From positions 4,879,315 to 4,943,314 of the forward strand of contig JYIP02000002.1 in assembly GCA_001051155.2 (NCBI GenBank): a stretch of 64,000 bases of DNA, given 5' to 3'. Both the position numbers and the translations under genes were made by a program. Below the pieces are notes generated by a model. That model saw only the letters and a program-made list of their open reading frames with translations, did not search any database and had not been told where the DNA came from. Source of the stretch: Chrysoporthe austroafricana. Taxonomy: Eukaryota > Ascomycota > Sordariomycetes > Diaporthales > Cryphonectriaceae. Below, piece after piece: positions 46,868 through 57,363 of the stretch (its first letter is position 1; every line of letters starts with the position of its first letter).

Positions 46868-48668
46868 CTCCACGAGTTTCAAGTGCGTAGGAGGCGATGC
46901 AGGCGGAGGGGCCGGGGAGGGGGGCGACTAGGTATAAGTGAGGCCGTGGGGTTGCGTTTGTGGCGGGTGGAAGGGCAAAAGGGAAAAAGGCAACGCAGAT
47001 AAACTTGTGGAGAATAACAAGATGCTCTCGAGGTCAGTGGTGGCGTGGAGGAAGCTTGTGTTTGTAGCAAGAGCAAGGTGCTTGTTCAGGAGTCGGTTGG
47101 TTGCGTGGTTGTCGCCACCGAGAGCACAGGAGTGGCCAAAGCAGCCTCGGCCTCCGCACTGTCTGGCAAGGCAGGCAACATGATTCGCACACCACCACCA
47201 CCACCACCAACCTTGGCTTCCGACTCACTCGAGCCCCGCCATGATCAGCATTGTTTTTAATTTGCGGGAACCGGCAGATCAGATGCTAAACAGTCTGGCA
47301 GATTGAGAAGCACGGCACGGCACGCGCAAAGGCACACGCACAAGACCGCAGGCGCGGGGATTGACAGTCATCTCATACACACCTTTGGCGGCTACCGCAA
47401 CGGGCATCTTAAAATGCGGAGTCCCAGGATTAGGCCCGAGTCCGGATATGGGATATACTGGAATGTTCGCGAGCCCCTCTGCCAGGGCCGATTCCCTGGA
47501 GGTTGATGGGCAGCCCGCTCGTGAGCAGAATGTGGGTAAGGACTGAGGGGGAGGATGAGGATGTATACGAAAGGACGGTGGTGGAGGAGGATGAGGGAGA
47601 GAGGCCGGAGTTAATCAAGGCTCGGGTCTCTTCCATGACCACCGCCTGGAGGCCTTGCCTTATGCGTCCGGCGGAGCAGTGCCCCTCTTTTCGATAAGAG
47701 ATAAGAAGGTACCTCAGCCAGCCCACGCCTCTGCTGCGTCTGGAGGTACTCCTCTGCCTCGTCATCTCTCCTGAGTACGTACTATATACGTAACCCAGGC
47801 GGCCGCAGTCAGCCTCGGGCGCACTTGGGCGCAACCTACTACGTCCATTACTCATCTTCACCGCTAACAGTATAGTGCATGCACGCCTCTCGCCCAGCGG
47901 CCAAAATGATCTGCGTCGTTCTCATGGCGCGGAGCCTACTGAATCCAAGACAAGGCTGTTTTCATCGGGGAGACTAATCATGCCCACCGGCGGGCGCGAC
48001 AAGTCCTAGTTTGCCTTCAGATCGTAGTTTTTCCCCCTTAGCTTAATCATGGTATGTATAGAAAACCAGAGAAACCGAATGAGGGAGAGATCAAGAATGC
48101 CAGATCGTGGATTATTCGGCTGCTTTGCCAATACATTTATAATGTAATTATCCATGTGAACCGAAGGGGGCAAAAAGAGTACGCGACCATGAAATCGCTG
48201 CAGGACGAGCAAGTAAGATTAAAGCAGGCAAAAAAGCGAGGTACAAGACGCCAGATGCAGTATAGAGCATAAGCTGAGCGATAACGATAACCATGATGGT
48301 AGTTATAACAACAACCTCAGAAGTGGTCATTAAAGGATGAGGTGGGATTGGCTATTAAGACCCCCAATATGACAGCCGCATTGCTAAAGATTTTCCGGAG
48401 GCTGGTCCACAACGCTAAGTAAGCAATCGCCTTGAAGGAAGACTTCACCTTAACCCAGCGTAAGACCTCGGCATTGGTAAAATAGGTCAGTTGGCCACAC
48501 AAAATCGGAAATGGGCAGCAACGTCAAAGTTTGGGGCGCTGACCTCTTCCTGCTGGTAAGCACACCGTAATGATATGGACACGACAGTTGAGCCGATTTG
48601 TCTCTCAGCTGATGGCTGTTTGGTAGGAGAAATGGAATCCTTCGAGTCCCCAGACAGAGGACGACCAA
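46868..48668. other. 1.8-kb intergenic region
   Basis: Between divergent genes. It has a (CAC)n microsatellite (47189-47209). Beyond 47.9 kb the sequence turns AT-rich, marking entry into the accessory block. Two overlapping hydrophobic minus-strand frames (48148-48330, 48317-48502) are too short and unsupported to call. Confidence 0.5.
47189..47209. repeat. (CAC)n microsatellite
   Basis: About seven consecutive CAC units in the upstream region of the membrane-protein gene. Confidence 0.6.
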
Positions 48669-49535
48669 ATGATCCAGATCTTTGAGTCTTATATTAGGCT
48701 GCCACTGACTGAGCGCTATGTAAGACTGGCATATCCATCACCATCACCACCGCCACATCTCTATAGACTCTTCTCTCATAATCTTCCCCCGCCGCTGATT
48801 CAAATACCCCAACAGGCTTACACGCAGCTCGCTAAGAGTAGGGGTCTCAAGACGGCCCAAGATCTTCCCCAGCCCGATCAGGTCCTGCTCAGCCGACTAC
48901 GAAGGCCTGACGAGCGAGGAATCCTCGACATGGTCTGGGTACGCACATGCTACGCAGAGAGGACCGATGTGGCCTTCTCTGCTTTTATGCGTGCGAGGCC
49001 AGACAGTACCGAGCTACTAGTTTTCCAGGACGCCAATCGCTACGACTACGGCAGTGACTGGAAGAGGTGTTTCGCCCGCTTGCCGCAGATCTTAGAGCCG
49101 TACGGTGTAGACTCGGAGCGGTACGAGTCTGAAAAACACTTGGCGTTGCAATCTTGCATCGAAGCTGAGCGTTGCGACGTTGAGGACTTGAAGGAAGCGG
49201 GCTATGACCCGGAGGAAGACGGTACCTACTGGGGAGAACTTTATTCGCCTTTTCACTACAAGTCCAAGGTGGGCTTGCTCCTGATTGCCGACGAGGAGAC
49301 GCTGCGGGTTGCGGCTGAGACCCCTAAGTCGGCAAAGGTGTTGGCTGTCTGGTTTGACGAGATGGGCCGGACAGTTCGCTCGACGCGCTTAACGCCGCAG
49401 GAAACCTGGAACGTTGAGGGTCTAGAATTGTACATGGGAGGCGCAATCAAGGATCATACCGAGTGGGTGCGAGCCGAGCCTGGTGATGAGTACGACTGGG
49501 ACGGGCCACTTGGCCCACCATTTGGCCCGGATTGA
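48669..49535 (+). CDS. orphan acidic protein, possibly DUF6924-like
   Basis: Single exon, 288 residues. The first 60 residues are Pro-rich and may be partly leader. The structured part starts near DMVWVRTCYAERTDVAFSAF and continues through LLVFQDANRYDYGSDWKRCF, VGLLLIADEETLRVA, KVLAVWFDEMGRTVRSTRLT and TWNVEGLELYMGGAIKDHTE. Alternating hydrophobic strands and a late Trp-x-Val-Glu block remind me of DUF6924 proteins (bacterial and fungal, unknown function), but this is recollection, not alignment. It is tail-to-tail with the NLR gene (362 bp apart) and sits in AT-richer surroundings, so it may belong to the accessory block. No signal peptide or membrane segment. Confidence 0.72.
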   Translation: MIQIFESYIRLPLTERYVRLAYPSPSPPPHLYRLFSHNLPPPLIQIPQQAYTQLAKSRGLKTAQDLPQPDQVLLSRLRRPDERGILDMVWVRTCYAERTDVAFSAFMRARPDSTELLVFQDANRYDYGSDWKRCFARLPQILEPYGVDSERYESEKHLALQSCIEAERCDVEDLKEAGYDPEEDGTYWGELYSPFHYKSKVGLLLIADEETLRVAAETPKSAKVLAVWFDEMGRTVRSTRLTPQETWNVEGLELYMGGAIKDHTEWVRAEPGDEYDWDGPLGPPFGPD

Positions 49536-49897
49536 TCCAAATGAGCCAAAGTCTCAGCTGTATATACGACTTAATCTCAGATTTCATTCCGTGAGCATAC
49601 TCTGAAGTGTGAAAAAATAGGCAGAAGATATAGCTTTATAAGCGTCTCATCTTCAGAACGCTACCAGCATTAACACCGTAGCTTAGATGCACACCAATTT
49701 TTAGACACGCCACATTATGCTCAATCTTTTACTGGTTCCTTACAATTTCCATCATCTTAACTTTGTCTTTAGCATAACTCTCAGTGGGATCTTGCAAAGG
49801 CGTCAAATAGTTGACATAGATGAAGAGATTATCAGTATCAAGCTTGCAAACCTCGTCCCTATAATATCAAAGAGCCTACAAGCAGCCTTCCGCTATA
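49536..49897. other. convergent 3' intergenic region
   Basis: AT-rich 362 bp between the 3' ends of the orphan gene and the NLR gene. No feature seen. Confidence 0.6.
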
Positions 49898-52800
49898 CTA
49901 GTCACTATCTTCATTCTCCGATGCCTCTTCGTTGTCCCCTTCATCATTACTTTCTTCGCCGCCCGTGGCTTCCCCATCGATGTCTCCCTCTTCCGATTCG
50001 TCGTCAGACTTTCCTTGGTTTTCTTCTTCCTCTCCGTCATGTCCCTCGTCTTGCCATTCCTGTCCCTCGTCTTCAGAATTCTGTTCTGCCATATTATTCT
50101 CCTCACCCTCGTCTTCCTGGTCACTCGTATCTTGTGGCATTGTTTTGTTAAACGCAGATCGGATAGGCAAAGTCCTGACGCGTCCAGAGCCCTGCCCTCT
50201 TGGCTGACCTTCTTCCGCTGTGCCGTGGTCTGGCTCTTCTTGGTTTCCGTCGTCTTTGTCGTCTTCTCCTTCTTGCTCTTCGCCATCACTACCGGAGTCC
50301 TGGTCTGAGCCATACTCGCTATCGAAGTCCTGCTCGTTGTCCATGTCATCATCATCAAAATCACTGTTTTCTTCCTCTTTCGTCTCCAAATCGTTGTCGG
50401 CCTTCTTCCGTGCTTGGGCTTTGAATCGAGAAAGAAGACGTTGCAGCTTGACTTTTACACTTTCCGGTCCATGCTGCTTCACCCTCTTCCAGATGGCTTT
50501 GAAAGCGTCGCCACATTCGATTTTGAACGCCTCTCCAAGGGCCCTCTGGTACACGTCAGGTGGAATACCTTCTTGCTCAAGCAGAAAGTCTAGAACATCC
50601 TGACCTTCGCCACCGCGGTTTTCTTCGTAGTAAGTCCGCACCACAGCGGCCACGAGAGGGTGGCCGTACTTTCCGTTCAGGACATCAAGCTTGGCTCCCT
50701 TGATGAGCAGCAGATCACACAGCTCGACGGTGCCGCGAAGAGCGGCCGCTTGCAATGGCGTGCCGTGCTTCCCTGACACGATGTTGGGATCGGCACCAGC
50801 CTCGAGAAGCAGGCGGGCGTTGAGGTTGCACCTAGCGAGGATTGCTGCTTGCAGGGCAGTGACACCATGTTCACTCGGATCAACGACATCAAGCTTGGCT
50901 TTTCGCTTCAGCAGCATTCGCAGACATGCGTCATCTTCCTGCGTAGCCGCCGCGTGCAGCGCAGTATAACTCTCGCCGCCCTGCAGGTTCACATCGATCT
51001 GATTTTGCCACGAGCTGCTCGGCTTGAATTCCAATATGGTCTTCAGCGTTTTGGCGTCCCCGGACGACGCAGCGGCCTGCACGACAGTGTCCCAGGGCCC
51101 GCCACGGATACTTGGATCTGCACCAGCCTTTAACAAGAGAGTACAGACCTCTGCCCGCCCTTCGACAGCCGCGGCGTGTAGCGCAGTGCCAAACTGCGCT
51201 CCGCAAAAGTTAATGTCAGCCTTATTTTGCAAAAGCACTTCCACGCAGTCCTTTCTGCCCAGCCTCGCCGACTCAACCAACGCAATATCTCCGTCCGGGT
51301 CAGGTTGGTTGACCTCCGCCCCGTGTTTGATCAGCAAGGCAATAGAGCCGGCCTTGAGCGTTTCGGACGCGTTTATCAAGGGCGTGCACATGTCTTCCCC
51401 TCCCTGGACATTTGGGTTCGCACCGGCTTCGAGTAGAGCTTGAACCAGAGTATCGTTACCGTAGCAACACGCCGCAGTGATGGGGTTCCCGTAGTCGCCC
51501 TCGCCAAGGTCGGGGTTGGCGCCGCGGCTGAGGAGGGTTTGGGCGATTGTTGTCTGGTTTGCGCAGCAGGCGGCTTGGAGAGCGGTACCGTTGCTATTGG
51601 GGTGTTTACTGAGGAAGTTGACGTTGATGCCGGCGTCAAGAAGGGTTTTGACAATGTCGCTATACCCCTGGGATGCGGCGGCGTGCAGAGCATAACCTGC
51701 TTCGGCATTAATGTCAGCCCCGTGAGAGAGGAGCGTTTTCAGAATGTCGTGGGTTCCATCGTAGGCTGAGGCCGTCAAAGCATTTCCGTACTCCTCCCCT
51801 TTGGCGTCAGCGGAAGCACCACAGGTCTCGAGGAGTAGAGTCACAGTGGATGCCTGTTGCATGTCCGTCGCAAGGTACAGCCCTTCGTCCACAGCCTCCT
51901 GGGACAACAGTACTTCTCTGCGCTCGTGGTACATCCACAACTCCCTGATAACCTGATCGTGCCCACGATACGCAGCATCCTTCAGGGCTTGGTCGCAGTT
52001 GAGTTGGACGGAGGAGTCGTCATTCAGCAGTTCCTGGACGATTTCAGAGAATCCTCCCTTCGAAGCTTCCTGCAGCGCTCTCTCTCTCGATTTCGGGTCC
52101 TTGTCGTACTGCAACAAAGTCTGGACGATCTCTGTCTGCATTGTCGCGGCTGCTGCAGCCAGGGCAGTTCCATACTTGTTGGAGTAATTGGTGCCTGCGC
52201 CGGCGCCCTTTTCTAGCAGCTTGCCAACCAGGTCTTTGTATCCCCTGAGCGCAGCCGCAGCGACTGCTGAGTCGGTGTCTTCCAGCGTCAGGCTGGGATC
52301 TGCGCCTTGAGATAAAAGAAGTTCGGCTGCTTCGATCTCGTTGAACGTGATGGCCAGCGCAAGTGGCGTCCCGAACTCCGCAGCCATGGCATTGATATCC
52401 ACATCCTTTTGCTGTAGAAGGAGTTTTATCACCTCAGTCTCGCCTAGCTCGGCTGCCATGTGTAACGGTGTCCAAACTTGGTCCTGCGCACCGTCGTTCA
52501 CATTCGCTCCATACTCCAGTAGCTTCTCGACAACTTCGACGTGCCCCTGTTCAGCGGCCCAGTGCAGCGGTTGGTTATCCCAAGAATCACGGATGTCGAT
52601 CTCGTCCTTGTGGCCACTCGCTAGAAGCGACTCTACGAGCGGCAGGAGGCCGAAATAAGATGCCACATGCAGTGAGGTCAGGCCTGTGAGGCTGCCGGCT
52701 TCGTCTCCCAGCCGTTTTCTGCTGAAGTCGCTGGACCATCGCTGGCGGATGTCGGATTGCATTGTCCAGAAGGACTGTTGCAGGTCGAGGGTTTCCACAA

Positions 52801-55466
52801 AGTCCGGCGTGGCTGCATGCCCGTGGTCGAGCCAGTACATCACGGGGTATTCGAGAGCCGCCAGCGTCTCATCTTCGTCTTCGTCCTCTTCGTCCTTTTG
52901 AGGAAATAGCTCGTCGAGCTCCTTGTCCTCCGCATTCTCGTTCGTCACGGTCGGGTCGTCGCTGTCCCATTGGTAAAGGTCTTCTTCTGTGTCCATCTGC
53001 CCGAGAATGTACGAGAACGACCTGAGCGCTACAACTCCATGCTGCAACTTAATCTCGCTCTGGTCATCGCCCTCTTCTGAGAGCCCTATCAGGTTCCTAG
53101 TGGAGGGGTGTTCCATTAGAGCTTCGCGAGCGAGCTCGTGGATGAACATGACCCGATGCTCGCCGATGTCTTGCTCTCCGTAATCCGACGCATCGTAGAT
53201 CTGGATCAAAGGACCACAAGCTTCAATTTGCTTTCGAAGTTTCTGTTCGTCAATGTCCTTGTCCAGATCAGCTAGCACCTTGAGCTCGTTGAGCGTGGGA
53301 TTCTCGTATAGAACACAAAGAGTTCGGAGAATCTCCTTTGTCGTATAGATATCTTCGGACTTCATGTCAAGGGACTTTGAGGGAGTCAGCTGGAGAAGCT
53401 CTGCAGAAGATATGTAATAACAACCTTGGCTTACCTCTTTCCAGACCTTGTCGATCAGCTCTGAAAGATCTTGAGGAAGGGCCTCTAGCGTCTTCCTCAC
53501 TTGGATATAGTTTGTCGGCAGCGCGCCCAAAAGAAGACAGACGACCTCAACCCAAAGCATGTTATTCTCAGCCCGCTTCTTAAGTGCGTTTGTGACGAAG
53601 TATTGCAATGCGAGGCTGTAATCCTTGTCCTCCGCCAATTCCTTAACCCGGTCTCGGGTGTACAGCCTGATCGACTCACGCAGCTCGCTATCCTTCGATC
53701 CGTCTTCGAGGTTAATCCAAAGAACGTCAGGGGAGTCATCGGCACCAAGTGCCTTTTTGATGTGCAAATATCTGTCGTTCCTGCTGAGGAACATCCACCT
53801 CGCCTTCTGTCGCAGCGGGTCTTCATTGTCCGGATTCCCTACTAGAAGCTCGGTTATCATGTCGAAAAGCCCTTTTGTAGCTGCGTCGTCTTTACGGAGA
53901 TAGTGCAGGTTGTTGATGACGAAATACACACGTTCAACTGATGCATCTTGCAGCATCGCTTTCAACGTGTACCAAAGCTTCTCGATGCTAAATGTGACTT
54001 TGCCGCTACTCGATCTCGACTTGGGTTTCGCTGCAAGACTCCTGGCGTGCTGAGCCAATATGGGTCTCTTGAGCACGAGCTGCCAGAGAAGCGACTTGAG
54101 CAGGTCCTCGGCCGTGCTGTTGTCTTTGGAGTCGCAGAAAAAATATGCCAGGAGAACGTTCTTGCCCTCGGGCGTGAATCTCTTTTCGAGCTTCTCAAGC
54201 TGCTCCAGCGTCTCGATAGCCGCAAGTGCTGCTTTAGACTTGCCCTGGCCTTGCAGGCCCGAGATCCAGAGACACACCTTGTGCTCCGACTCATCCACTT
54301 CCGAACTCTTTTCCGCGCGTGACCATTGCAGGTACTTGGGCTCTTTTAAAATCCACGAGGAGTCTCCACTGGATGCTTCAACATCCGTGCGCTTCCGCTG
54401 AAAGTCCACCGTGTTGAGGCTCCTGCTTAGGCTTTCCAAGTCATCCATCGCCGCCAGCCTCCATTCTTTGAAGCGTTTCCTGACAATTCCACTAGCCTTG
54501 TTCATGATGCTTCGAAGATGCACCTTTACGCTGACGTACCGGCCATCTTTGGCGCTGTCGAAACGATTGAGTTGGCGATGGTCGCACTCGAAGCCCTGAA
54601 CTTCATCCGCCACATCAAGGGTTGCGGACTCCTCCGTGACAACAATCTCGCGCGTATGAAAGAGCTTGCTGAGCTTCAGCTTCTTGGATTCCATCCCCAG
54701 GTAGTCCGTCATCCGCTGCTCGTAAATGCACACAATAGTGGGCTTTGGGTCCCGTTTGATCAGGCGGTTAAAGTCCTGCCGCAACTCAATAAGGGAATCC
54801 CGCTTTGGATCGACAAATTGCAGGACCTGGCTCGTTACTCCCTTGCCGAAATTCTCCAGAATGTGCGCGACCATATACGCCCTCCCTGCCTCGGACGATC
54901 CGTGGAAGGGCGTCCCGAAGAAGATGCCCCCAACGAAACAATCGTACACCCGCACACGGTCCAAATCTTCCGGGCGGGAGGCCGCCAACGTCAGAGCCTT
55001 CGCCACGACAAGCCCGCCCAAGCTGTGGGCGAGGAACACCAAGGGTCGCTCCTTGTCGAGGCGGCGCTTGTCGGCCAGGTGTGTCAGCAGCGACGAGGCG
55101 GCATTGTAGATAGACTGCTCCAAGGCATTACTGCCATACCAGCGCGAGTCGTACTCATAGCGCATCACACGCGCATCGGGAATCTCGGCGGGAAGCCCTT
55201 CTTTGTGAGTGAGCCAGTTGAAGTCTGCTTTCTCGGAGCCGAAGGATCTCTTGGGATCGGCGCCGAGGCCGGGGACGGCGACGATGCTGGTGGTGTGTAA
55301 GCCCACATGTTTCAATGCTTGATGCAGTGTCTTCATTCGGCGCAATCAATGTCGGAAACGGGGGACAAATAAGTACTTACTCGACTTTGATATTGGTTTT
55401 CTCACCTCCCTCAGGCGGAAAAAGGACGGTCAGGCCCTGAGAGGCCGGATCCGGTGTGGGTGGCAT
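49898..55466 (-). CDS. NLR-type protein: SesB-like hydrolase, NACHT, about 20 ankyrin repeats, acidic tail
   Basis: Fungal STAND/NLR receptor-like protein, a class linked to non-self recognition and regulated cell death. Exons 55381-55466, 53435-55286 and 49898-53374 give 1804 residues. The first exon encodes MPPTPDPASQGLTVLFPPEG, and the join reads KVDIVAVPGLGADP; the ATG at 55336 falls inside the intron. Residues about 25-285 are a SesB-type alpha/beta hydrolase with nucleophile elbow AHSLGG (Ser117), FGTPFHGS, and a likely catalytic His near 265 (DHRQLNRF). The NACHT region has Walker A GLQGQGKS (372-379), but the Walker B position reads VYFVINNLHY (482-491), without the usual acidic residues. 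Ankyrin repeats fill about residues 890-1600 (GHVEVVEKLLEYGANVN). The last 160 residues are Asp/Glu/Ser-rich with one basic island (GRVRTLPIRSAFNKT). A 60-nt intron (53375-53434, GTAAGC, GCTGAC branch, AAAG) keeps frame if retained. Domains secure; function inferred. Confidence 0.92.
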
Positions 55467-56229
55467 TGTACTTTTAACGTGTGATTATTGTGGGATCTTG
55501 AAATCTTTTGACTAAGACAGGTGTTATCACAGAGACACCAGACTCCGCAAAGAGTTCGTGTACCACTCTCGGTTGCTATTATGCGTGTGCGAATAGAGTA
55601 ATATAAGAGAATATAGATAAAAAAAATAAAAAGGAGAGGAGGACTCATCAGGCACCAGGTACGGATTGTATCGTTTTAAGTAATAGATATGTAGCTGCCT
55701 AGGTAATAGTGCTTACAGCGCTTTATCGTGAAGAGAAAGTTCCATATTACCCGTTCAGCTTTGCTTCAGCTGAGCTGGATGCGGCTCAAAATCTCTTCGC
55801 AAAACCCTCCACGCCCCGCACCCTGTGCATATCGCGACGTTACCATAGTGTGTGGGGCGTGGGGAGATTGCAGAGCTGAAAACCATAGGGGTTCAGTCGT
55901 CGAGGCTGTCAAACAAGCTAGCGGTTCAGCTAATACCATTACCCCCCTTGTATAGTTACATTATCAAGCGGATAGCGTGTGTTGTGTTCAAAATCTCCCT
56001 CTTCCTCTGCCAGTCGAGCGACCTAAATATCTGGTTTACCCGCGTTAAGCTACTCTCTCGTCAATACCTGTTCAACATCATCGAACGCCAGTCTCCACCC
56101 GACGCTGTCAAGATCCTCTCGACCAAACGGGTGAACTGTTCGCAAACTTGGCGTGTACGTACGCCGGCGGTCTGCCACAGCCTGCTTGCATCATTGTCCG
56201 GCGGTACAGCGAGGTGCTTACGAGGAGAT
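55467..56229. other. divergent promoter between the NLR and DUF6601 genes
   Basis: About 760 bp, very AT-rich at 55.58-55.65 kb. Shared upstream region of the two divergent genes, so joint regulation is possible. Open sequence precedes the DUF6601 start in frame from about 55,852 but looks non-coding. Confidence 0.55.
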
Positions 56230-57363
56230 ATGGACGAGGCACACACCGAGGCGCCTGTCACACAAAGGGCCTCTCTATCGCATGTCGACTCTGCTCGGGT
56301 GAACATGCCCACGGAGCCACCCCCCTTTTCCGTCAGTGTCCTACCCCAGAGACGCAATGATAATACCGACACATCGCCTCTCGATCACACCGTTTTGCCT
56401 GACTTCCTGCCTGCCTTGTACCGTGAAAACGTCAACGGCATACCTCGTCTCTATGCCCCGCATTTCGAGGATATCGCCTTCTACAAGCAGGAGTTCGACC
56501 TACACAGGCTGGATGCCGTGTGGGACTGGCTGTGGGTAGCTGGCCGACCTGTTCTGCCCCGGCCGCTTCATTATCAACTAGTCCTGGACCGTAATATTGT
56601 TGTCGTGGAGCGCCTCGACCTGCACCTGGTCTGGACTAACGGGCGCATCTTCCTCAAGCCGGTCCCGCCATATCTGCTGGAATCACCCTTCTGGAGCGAA
56701 CATCTCTCATGCCGCCAGCCTGACATGCGCGAAGCCGCCTCCCCGGGTACGGATACCGCGTGCTGCCCTGCAGACTCCCCCAGCTGCAGGCGTGCTCTGC
56801 GGAGGCGGGCGCTGGGCTTCTTGTTGTCGTACGCGGCACTGATCAACCACCAGAGCGACTTCTTGCTCGCTCAAGAAGCGCACTTGCTGCCGGAGGGTAT
56901 CGAGTGGCCGGTCTGGCGGGAGCTTGTCCGCGAGATCCTCGATATCGAAGATATCGATCGGAAGATTGACCGGCGCTTCCTGTACGGGGAGCTGCGTCTG
57001 GGTCGTCTGAATAAGATCTACCTGCTTAAGGGAGCGATGCAAGGCTACTTGCTGTCCTGGAATCAGTACGGGGCCTTCCTTGGGGATAACTTTGCCTGGT
57101 TAGCGTCAGGAACAGTCTACATCGCCATCGTCCTGACGGCTATGCAGGTTGGTCTTGCAACAAAGCTGGCGGATAGCCTGGCCTTTCAGTCTGCGTCGTT
57201 TGGGTTTACTATCTTCTCCATACTAGCCCCTCTTATTGTAGCTGTGTTAATTGTTCTTGTGTTCTTCCTTGTGCTTATAGTAAACTGGGTGTCAGTAGTG
57301 CGCTTCAAAGGCAGGAGGCTCCGTGCAGTGAAGGCGGAAGTGGGAGGTCTTAAAGGCATTTAG
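56230..57363 (+). CDS. DUF6601 family membrane protein
   Basis: Single exon from the ATG at 56230, 377 residues. It matches the fungal DUF6601 pattern as I remember it: a soluble N-terminal part with LDAVWDWLWVAGRPVLPRPL, a conserved block NIVVVERLDLHLVWTNGRIF followed by LKPVPPYLLESPFW, RALGFLLSYAALINHQSDFL, and RRFLYGELRLGRLNKIYLLK. Two C-terminal membrane spans follow (about residues 290-315, FAWLASGTVYIAIVLTAMQV; and 325-355, IFSILAPLIVAVLIVLVFFL). A short basic tail ends the protein. No activity is known for the family. Insertion of a Cys-rich stretch (TACCPADSPSCRRALRRRA) between conserved blocks looks lineage-specific. A second start 25 residues later (MPTEPPPFSV) is possible. It is divergent from the NLR gene. 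Confidence 0.85.
   Translation: MDEAHTEAPVTQRASLSHVDSARVNMPTEPPPFSVSVLPQRRNDNTDTSPLDHTVLPDFLPALYRENVNGIPRLYAPHFEDIAFYKQEFDLHRLDAVWDWLWVAGRPVLPRPLHYQLVLDRNIVVVERLDLHLVWTNGRIFLKPVPPYLLESPFWSEHLSCRQPDMREAASPGTDTACCPADSPSCRRALRRRALGFLLSYAALINHQSDFLLAQEAHLLPEGIEWPVWRELVREILDIEDIDRKIDRRFLYGELRLGRLNKIYLLKGAMQGYLLSWNQYGAFLGDNFAWLASGTVYIAIVLTAMQVGLATKLADSLAFQSASFGFTIFSILAPLIVAVLIVLVFFLVLIVNWVSVVRFKGRRLRAVKAEVGGLKGI

Noticed and set aside
48148..48502. Two short hydrophobic minus-strand frames
   Set aside because: Short, overlapping in different frames, AT-rich; no sign of conservation or separate promoter.
50600..52800. Ankyrin repeats as recently duplicated, near-identical units
   Set aside because: The repeats differ strongly from each other at protein and DNA level, unlike the highly identical repeat arrays of some fungal incompatibility NLRs.
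55287..55345. ATG at 55336 as NLR start
   Set aside because: It lies in an intron between the MPPTPDPASQG exon and the IVAVPGLG block; splicing gives the family-typical join.
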